Assembly: GCF_900142075.1 (NCBI RefSeq)
Contig: NZ_FQZO01000007.1
Location: 62,001-126,000, forward strand
DNA from: Clostridium amylolyticum
Lineage (GTDB): Bacteria > Bacillota > Clostridia > Clostridiales > Clostridiaceae
Direction: 5' to 3'
Length of the DNA stretch: 64,000 bases
Numbering within the stretch: the first letter of the stretch is position 1; the number at the start of each line of letters is the position of its first letter. A program made the translations under genes and the position numbers. Shown here piece by piece: positions 58,700 to 64,000 of this stretch. The notes beneath the pieces were generated by a model that saw only the letters and a list, made by a program, of their open reading frames with translations, did no database searches and was not told where the DNA came from.

Positions 58700-60184
58700 T
58701 TAGCAATTTTTCCCAAGACTCAATCTCTCCAATTGCTCCTCTGGCGATTCCATTTCTTTTAAACCCTTCATAAGTAATTTTATATATTTATTTTCTAAAG
58801 CCTCATCTTTAATTGGCTTCGTTTGTAAATAGTCCTCAACTATATTAAAAAGCATGTTTTCCTTTGTATAACTGATTCCATCTACTACATTATCTATTAT
58901 AGAAGGATTTTCTATTGGTATTTTATAAACTGGATAATTTGTTCTTTTTAAGAATCTTCCCATTTCAATTTTCTCTTCTATTCCTTTACCTAAATACTTT
59001 CTTATAGTTGTAGGTATACAAGTATATTCATAACAAGGTTTATTTTCTTCATTATGTCCTCTAAAGTAGGTGTATTTTCCATCTGTTACATTTACGGCTA
59101 ATCCATGATATCCATATAAAGCATATTCTCTTTCATAACAACAGTTTTCTGCTATAGGTTTCCAGGACTTGCCCTGAACCTCATTGGGTATATTAAATTC
59201 ATTATAGTCAAGAACCGTTGGCATAATGTCAATATTTTGTGTTATATCATTAACCCTTTCCCCTGCTCTATTTCCTCCTGGGAAACGTACCAATAGTGGA
59301 ATATTAGATAATTCATTATACATATGCATATAATTCTTTCCGAAATAATTCCTTTCTCCTAAGAAATATCCATGATCTGTGGTTACTATAATTAAAGTAT
59401 CCTCATAAATATTTAAATCCTTGAGTTTTTGTACGAACTTTCCGAAATGATTATCTGTCATAGTTAACAAAGCTGCATATCGTTTATTTATATATTCTAG
59501 AGCATCCTCTGGGACATCCACTTCACTATAAGTAGGAGTTTCAAAATACGGTCCCTTATATGTACAATTGTACATGTCCATATATTTATCAGGCACATCA
59601 AAAGGTTCATGTGGATCAAAGGTTTCCACCAACAGGAAGAAATCATCATGATCTTTATTATCTTCTAACCAATTAGCTGCTGATGCAAATGTCTTTGGAG
59701 TAGGGTATTCTTCTTCTGTTTTCCATTGTGTTCTATTCCACTGATATTGTTTTCTTAACTTGCCATAATAATCCTTTGGCATGTAAGAAGGATCATCTAA
59801 CCTCGATATCCATGGATCTCCTTCCTGTCCTCTATAAAAATCCCAGGTATTAAATTGTTGCACATAGTCTTCCCCACCCAACCTAAAATAATGAGGATGA
59901 TCTGTTACTATATGGCTAAAGATATTTCTTTCAGCTAACACCTTTGGTAAAGTCATGTCAAAAGGCTCTATAGGCCCCCAGGATCTTTCTAAGAAATTTA
60001 GTCTTCCTGTTAATATATCTCTTCTTGCAGGCATGCAGGGGGCTGATCCTACCCAATGATTCTCAAAAGTAACCGATTCTTTTGAGAATGCAGTTAAGTT
60101 AGGAGTTTTTACCCAAGTGTTCCTATTATATACCTCAAGATAATTTCTTTTTAGTGTATCCATTAAAACAACTACAGTTCTCAT
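58700..60184 (-). CDS. Sulfatase (type I, CxPxR), cytosolic
   Basis: The 494-aa alkaline-phosphatase-fold sulfatase reads MRTVVVLMDTLKRN (metal Asp), then SAPCMPARRDILTGR (formylglycine motif CMPAR), ETFDPHEPFD and TTDHGYFLGERN. There is no signal peptide, so it acts inside the cell. It needs an anaerobic sulfatase-maturating enzyme, not present in this window. ATG 60184 is chosen because AAAGAGGG is 6 bases away, while ATG 60190 abuts it. Together with the second sulfatase and PTS it suggests use of an imported sulfated sugar. Confidence 0.88.
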   Translation of the reverse strand: MRTVVVLMDTLKRNYLEVYNRNTWVKTPNLTAFSKESVTFENHWVGSAPCMPARRDILTGRLNFLERSWGPIEPFDMTLPKVLAERNIFSHIVTDHPHYFRLGGEDYVQQFNTWDFYRGQEGDPWISRLDDPSYMPKDYYGKLRKQYQWNRTQWKTEEEYPTPKTFASAANWLEDNKDHDDFFLLVETFDPHEPFDVPDKYMDMYNCTYKGPYFETPTYSEVDVPEDALEYINKRYAALLTMTDNHFGKFVQKLKDLNIYEDTLIIVTTDHGYFLGERNYFGKNYMHMYNELSNIPLLVRFPGGNRAGERVNDITQNIDIMPTVLDYNEFNIPNEVQGKSWKPIAENCCYEREYALYGYHGLAVNVTDGKYTYFRGHNEENKPCYEYTCIPTTIRKYLGKGIEEKIEMGRFLKRTNYPVYKIPIENPSIIDNVVDGISYTKENMLFNIVEDYLQTKPIKDEALENKYIKLLMKGLKEMESPEEQLERLSLGKNC

Positions 60185-60290
60185 TACCATCCCTCTTTCC
60201 TAGTTTACTTAAAGCAGGTTCTTCTAAGTATAAGATGAAATTTATCTTTTTAAGCTCTTATCAAAATATTCTTATGAGAATTTTCAATTA

Positions 60291-61739
60291 TTATAATATG
60301 TGACTTAATACATCCAAAGGCTTTCTTTTAATAATAAGCTCTTTGCCATTTGTATATCCTTCTTCTCTTCCTTCTAGATCTTTAATTAATAAGCTTCTAA
60401 GATAATTTATTCTATCTTTATAAACTTCTTCGCTTATACGATTTTTTAACTCAAAAGGATCTTCTTCCAAATTAAAAAATTGTTCTTTACCAGTTTGAGA
60501 AAACCATATATATTTTTCTCTTCCATTTGTTATATAATGATTGGAGTCTTCTCCATAGGCATGTTCACCATGAATGTATTCTCTCCATTTTACATTTTTT
60601 TCATCTTCAATAAGGTTTTTTAAACTTAATCCATCCACAGTATTAGGAATATCTATACCAGCACAATCTAATAATGTTGGCATAATGTCCATAAGTTCTG
60701 TTGTTTCCTTAAATACTTTTCCCTTTTCTCCCTTTAGGTGATTACCTGGATCATATATAATAAACGGTATTTTTGCACTACCTTCATAAGGTAATGCTTT
60801 TCTAAGTAAATTATGATCTCCTAGCATATCACCATGGTCTGATGTAAATAATATAATAGAATTTTTCAATTCTTTATATTCATCTAAAGCTATTAAGAAT
60901 CTTCTAATCTGATGATCTATATGTGTTATTGAACCATAATAAGCTGCTCTTGCCTTTTTTAACGCAGTTTTATCTAACTTTCCCTTTTTAGCATTAATGT
61001 CTAACCCTTGTCCAACTTGTAAATCCTCACACCATTCTCCCAAAACAGGTTCTTTAAGATCTTTATTTATATATTCATCATAATAAAACTGTGGAGGATC
61101 TAATGGTGAATGCGGTCTCACAAAAGACATCTTTAAAAAGAATGGTTTTGTATTGTCCCTTCTTCTTAAAAAGTCTATAGACTCTGATACTACCCAATTG
61201 GTTGGATGACTTTGTTCCTTATATCCCCAAGGTCTAGCTACCCATGAGTTACGATCTAAACCTATATCCGTTAAATCTACTGAAGCTCCTTCTTTTTCTT
61301 TAAACCACTTTAAATAATCATCGCTTTGTTCAAATTGCGTGCCACTTTCTTTATTTCTACCTCTGCTAAATAGGAAATATCCATTATGAAGAACAACATT
61401 ATGAAAGCCACACAAATATCTTTCTGGATACACATGCATTTTTCCAACGCACTGAGTATGATATCCAGCCTTAGCAAACTCAGAAGCTATAGTATTTTCA
61501 TACTTCCAGGGTATACCGTCTTTATATCCTACTCTTCCATGATTTTTAGGTGCCATTCCAGTTAAAACTGAGGCACGAGCTGCTATACAGCTTGGAACTG
61601 CAGCATATGCGTTTTTAAAATTATATCCTTGCTTTGCCATCATATCTAAATTTGGCGTTTCTATATCAGGATGTCCATTTATACCAAGACAATCTCCCCT
61701 CATTTGGTCCACCATTATTAAGATTATATTAGGTTTCAT
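60291..61739 (-). CDS. Sulfatase (type I, CxAxR), cytosolic
   Basis: The 482-aa sulfatase starts MKPNIILIMVDQMRGDCLGI. The formylglycine motif is SCIAARASVLTG, the Ala variant accepted by anaerobic maturases. MSFVRPHSPLDPP and FTSDHGDMLGDH complete the metal site. No signal peptide. The GGAGGTCATTAT site is strong. It lies between the PTS IID gene and the other sulfatase. Two sulfatases of different motif class imply two sulfate positions or substrates. Confidence 0.9.
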   Translation of the reverse strand: MKPNIILIMVDQMRGDCLGINGHPDIETPNLDMMAKQGYNFKNAYAAVPSCIAARASVLTGMAPKNHGRVGYKDGIPWKYENTIASEFAKAGYHTQCVGKMHVYPERYLCGFHNVVLHNGYFLFSRGRNKESGTQFEQSDDYLKWFKEKEGASVDLTDIGLDRNSWVARPWGYKEQSHPTNWVVSESIDFLRRRDNTKPFFLKMSFVRPHSPLDPPQFYYDEYINKDLKEPVLGEWCEDLQVGQGLDINAKKGKLDKTALKKARAAYYGSITHIDHQIRRFLIALDEYKELKNSIILFTSDHGDMLGDHNLLRKALPYEGSAKIPFIIYDPGNHLKGEKGKVFKETTELMDIMPTLLDCAGIDIPNTVDGLSLKNLIEDEKNVKWREYIHGEHAYGEDSNHYITNGREKYIWFSQTGKEQFFNLEEDPFELKNRISEEVYKDRINYLRSLLIKDLEGREEGYTNGKELIIKRKPLDVLSHIL

Positions 61740-61838
61740 ATATAATGACCTCCAAAATTAATATTAACCTATGTAGCTATTATGCATCACAAAGCTAGCT
61801 ACATAGGCATATTTATTTCATCCAACTAAATACTTTTA

Positions 61839-62651
61839 TTAAACTAATATACCTGCCATGGAAAGTACCACTGCAATTATTAAAATACTAAATATAATTG
61901 CAACTGCATGCTTACCATTCCATTTTTTCAGTAAGTATAAACATATCATTGTAATTGCTAAAGGAAGTAAATTAGGCATAACTTTATCAAGCATTTCTTG
62001 TAGCATTAATGGCTTCTCTCCTGCTGCAATTTGAACACCTAAACTAACTTTTACAGTAGTTGCGATTAATCCTCCTGCCACAATAACTCCAAGAACATTT
62101 GCCATATTAGCTAGTCTATCCAGCAATCCTTTCCCTTCACCAGAACTTAAGATTTCTCTACCTTTGGAATATCCAATATTAAGGCCATAATATTTAATTG
62201 GAATATATAATGCGTTTACAAGAATAAACATCAATATTGGGCCAAGAATATTTCCTTGAACTGCAAATGCTGCTCCTATACTGCCGCATATAGGCATCCA
62301 TGTAAAGTTTAATAAACTATCACCAATACCTGCTAAAGGTCCCATTAAACTTGTCTTTATAGAAATTACGGAATCCTTTTCATCCTCCTCAGTTTTCTCT
62401 TCCATAGCAGATGTAACTCCTAATATAAACGGGATAGTTACAGGATGACTATTAAAAAATTCCAAGTGTCTTTTCATTGCTATTGTTTTTTCTTCTTTTG
62501 ACTTATCTTTATATAGCTTTTTTAGTATTGGCTTTAAGCAATATAAGGTTCCTAAGCTTTGCATTCTTTCATAGTTATGTGACATTTGAATTAATTGAGA
62601 TCTCCAAAAAACATCATTAAGTTCCTTTTTAGAAATTTTTTGTTCTTCCAT
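61839..62651 (-). CDS. PTS mannose/fructose/sorbose-family IID component
   Basis: The 270-aa protein starts as a IID protein should (KELNDVFWRSQLIQMSHNYERMQ, shown in part) and contains SLMGPLAGIGDSLLNFTWMP, the conserved IID loop. A single C-terminal helix follows. It overlaps the IIC gene by one base. It forms the membrane part of the permease together with IIC. By context the sugar may be sulfated, or released by the sulfatases. Confidence 0.92.
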   Translation of the reverse strand: MEEQKISKKELNDVFWRSQLIQMSHNYERMQSLGTLYCLKPILKKLYKDKSKEEKTIAMKRHLEFFNSHPVTIPFILGVTSAMEEKTEEDEKDSVISIKTSLMGPLAGIGDSLLNFTWMPICGSIGAAFAVQGNILGPILMFILVNALYIPIKYYGLNIGYSKGREILSSGEGKGLLDRLANMANVLGVIVAGGLIATTVKVSLGVQIAAGEKPLMLQEMLDKVMPNLLPLAITMICLYLLKKWNGKHAVAIIFSILIIAVVLSMAGILV

Positions 62652-63433
62652 TATAAATCCAAACCTCCTTCATAGTCGTCTGATACACTATTTACCGCAA
62701 CAGGACTGCTTTGTTTTCTCATAATCAAATCATATAAGCCTGCAAAACACGCACCTATTAAAGCCAGGGCTACTGTTGGTAATTTTAGGAAGGTTGTTAA
62801 AGTAAATCCAAGAATTAAAAACATCCACATGTTTTTTCTTAACATCATCATAAGCAGCATTGCAATACCTACTGCTGGAATTATTTTTGATGCAACTGTT
62901 AAACCCTTCATAACGCCTGCTGGAATAATAGTCAAAACGTATTCTACTGCTGGAGCTCCTAAATATACAGCTATAAATACTGGTACCGCTCTACTTAAGA
63001 AGTAAAATATTGCTCCCATATATTGCAATTTATCAATCTTATCAAAATCACCGGTTTCTGCAATCTTATCCGCTTTATGTACTAAGCTAATATTTGAAGT
63101 CATAATTAACATTGATATTTGTTGAACTAACAATGAAACTGGTATGGCAACAGCAATTCCAGCTGCTTGTCCACCTCCTGATAAAATACCTATTGCAACA
63201 CCAACTATAGATCCTGAAATTACATCTGGTGGCTGATATGCTCCTACATTATTTACACCTAGCCACATAAGTTCAAGTGTTCCTGCAATTATAAGTCCGC
63301 TTTTAATATCTCCTAAGATTACTCCTACCATAAAACCTGCAAGAAGTGGCTTTCTAAAACCTAAATGTGGACCAAATTGATCCCATGCACATAAACCCGC
63401 CCATGCAGCAATTAATAATGCTTTAATTAACAT
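62651..63433 (-). CDS. PTS mannose/fructose/sorbose-family IIC component
   Basis: The 260-aa membrane protein has about seven helices. AAWAGLCAWDQFGPHLGFRKPL opens it (shown in part) and GTLELMWLGVNNVGAYQPPD is the IIC signature. A soluble tail ends DYEGGLDL. It provides the sugar pathway together with IID. It is 36 nt after the IIB gene in a tight operon. Confidence 0.92.
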   Translation of the reverse strand: MLIKALLIAAWAGLCAWDQFGPHLGFRKPLLAGFMVGVILGDIKSGLIIAGTLELMWLGVNNVGAYQPPDVISGSIVGVAIGILSGGGQAAGIAVAIPVSLLVQQISMLIMTSNISLVHKADKIAETGDFDKIDKLQYMGAIFYFLSRAVPVFIAVYLGAPAVEYVLTIIPAGVMKGLTVASKIIPAVGIAMLLMMMLRKNMWMFLILGFTLTTFLKLPTVALALIGACFAGLYDLIMRKQSSPVAVNSVSDDYEGGLDL

Positions 63434-63469
63434 GAATAATGCCTCCCTCTCTTATATTTTTCATTTTGC

Positions 63470-63943
63470 TTATTTAATTAAATCTGAAAAATTTACACTA
63501 TCGTCCTTTGGAACCATTTGAACCTTAACTTGGATGCCTTTTTCCATTAATTTTACAAATGCTTGCTCTTCTTCTGGTGTAACAGAAATAGCCTTAGTTA
63601 ATCTTTTTCTTGTACTATTAAATCTCATTCCCCCTGCATTTATTTCTTTAATATCCCCTCCTCCTTCAACTACCTTTAATACATCCGTTGATGTTGTAAA
63701 TAGCAGCATAGTGGTTTTCTTTATTTCATTTTTCTTTAAGATGTTTATGAATTGATTAACTCCAAACACTAAAACCTTTACACCTGGTGGCACTGCAAGA
63801 CCAACCACAGATTTTTGTATTGGATCATTAGCAACTTTATCATTAATAATTAAAACTTGTTCTATTGCATAATCTTTAATCCAAGTAGTTGCAACTTGTC
63901 CATGAATTAACCTATCATCGATTCTAACTAATTTAATCCCCAT
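63470..63943 (-). CDS. PTS mannose/fructose/sorbose-family IIB component
   Basis: The 157-aa cytosolic protein starts MGIKLVRIDDRLIHGQVATT. His15 in RLIHGQV is the phosphorylated residue. NAGGMRFNSTRKRL is a further IIB signature. It passes phosphate from IIA to the sugar. TAGGAGGTATTAAGT precedes the ATG. The IIA gene is not in the window but may be the partial gene upstream. Confidence 0.93.
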   Translation of the reverse strand: MGIKLVRIDDRLIHGQVATTWIKDYAIEQVLIINDKVANDPIQKSVVGLAVPPGVKVLVFGVNQFINILKKNEIKKTTMLLFTTSTDVLKVVEGGGDIKEINAGGMRFNSTRKRLTKAISVTPEEEQAFVKLMEKGIQVKVQMVPKDDSVNFSDLIK

Positions 63944-63967
63944 ACTTAATACCTCCTACTGTATTAT

Positions 63968-64000
63968 TTATAATGAATCATATTCAAAGATTTCTTTACG
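63968..64000 (-). CDS. C-terminal end of an upstream gene (partial)
   Basis: Ten codons, RKEIFEYDSL and a TAA at 63968-63970, end 24 nt before the IIB start. The spacing suits another gene of the PTS operon, possibly IIA. The fragment is too short to identify. Confidence 0.4.
   Translation of the reverse strand, partial: RKEIFEYDSL

Overview
The window looks like a chromosomal segment of a low-GC, endospore-forming anaerobic Firmicute, most likely Clostridium in the broad sense. The evidence is a very AT-rich base composition, strong AGGAGG-type ribosome sites, a spoVG-purR-murC neighbourhood, an anaerobic ribonucleotide reductase activase, T-box and lysine riboswitches, a [NiFe] hydrogenase, sporulation-type promoters and a probable in-frame UGA selenocysteine codon. 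I cannot name the species from sequence alone.

Layout. 1-4000: spoVG (partial, with a textbook sigma-H promoter), purR, an HD-GYP c-di-GMP phosphodiesterase and murC. 4000-7900: a drug-efflux type heterodimeric ABC exporter behind a short leader peptide and an attenuator. 8000-8250: a SelW/Rdx protein with a CxxU motif. 8500-13150: an L,D-transpeptidase and a sigY-yxlCDEFG type ECF sigma operon. That operon is split in two by an oppositely oriented GIY-YIG gene, and each half has its own matching ECF-type promoter. 13300-18800: a phosphoesterase, a hexapeptide-repeat coat-like protein, a cytochrome b5-like protein, T-box-asnS and an Xaa-Pro peptidase. 19000-27500: uppP, a hydrolase, a tandem-repeat spacer, nrdG, a VanZ pseudogene, an AraC regulator, murE and a dicarboxylate symporter. 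27650-31000: tRNA-Gly, lipoproteins, a second ECF sigma/anti-sigma pair and a nucleotidyltransferase-like gene. 31050-33900: a lysine-riboswitch-controlled amino-acid ABC importer. 34000-39300: a PadR/DUF1700/DUF4097 cassette, a methyltransferase, a broken GNAT gene, a SIMPL protein and a GNAT. 39600-42500: a [NiFe] hydrogenase small and large subunit plus maturation protease. 42500-51100: GNAT, LUD, adenosine deaminase, an orphan strongly promoted transcript, a HAD phosphatase, an ABC-F protein behind a leader ORF and two hairpins, and a 3-hydroxybutyrate dehydrogenase. 52600-58700: an LTA-synthase-like enzyme and a duplicated membrane-glycosyltransferase/small-protein module with decayed remnants. 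58700-64000: two cytosolic sulfatases and a mannose-family PTS.

Three themes run through the window. First, much regulation works by RNA or attenuation: T-box, L box, and two peptide-leader attenuators in front of ABC resistance-type genes. Second, there are two ECF sigma modules. Third, a dispersed family of roughly 45-62 nt palindromes built on CCCCTGGGG/CCCCAGGGG occurs at least eight times, always between genes. Its outer arms differ between copies yet stay self-complementary, and I know no name for it. Several decayed genes (VanZ with TGA, deleted GNAT, beta-lactamase tail, small-ORF tail) point to ongoing reduction. All calls rest on reading the sequence and family knowledge; no database search was run.
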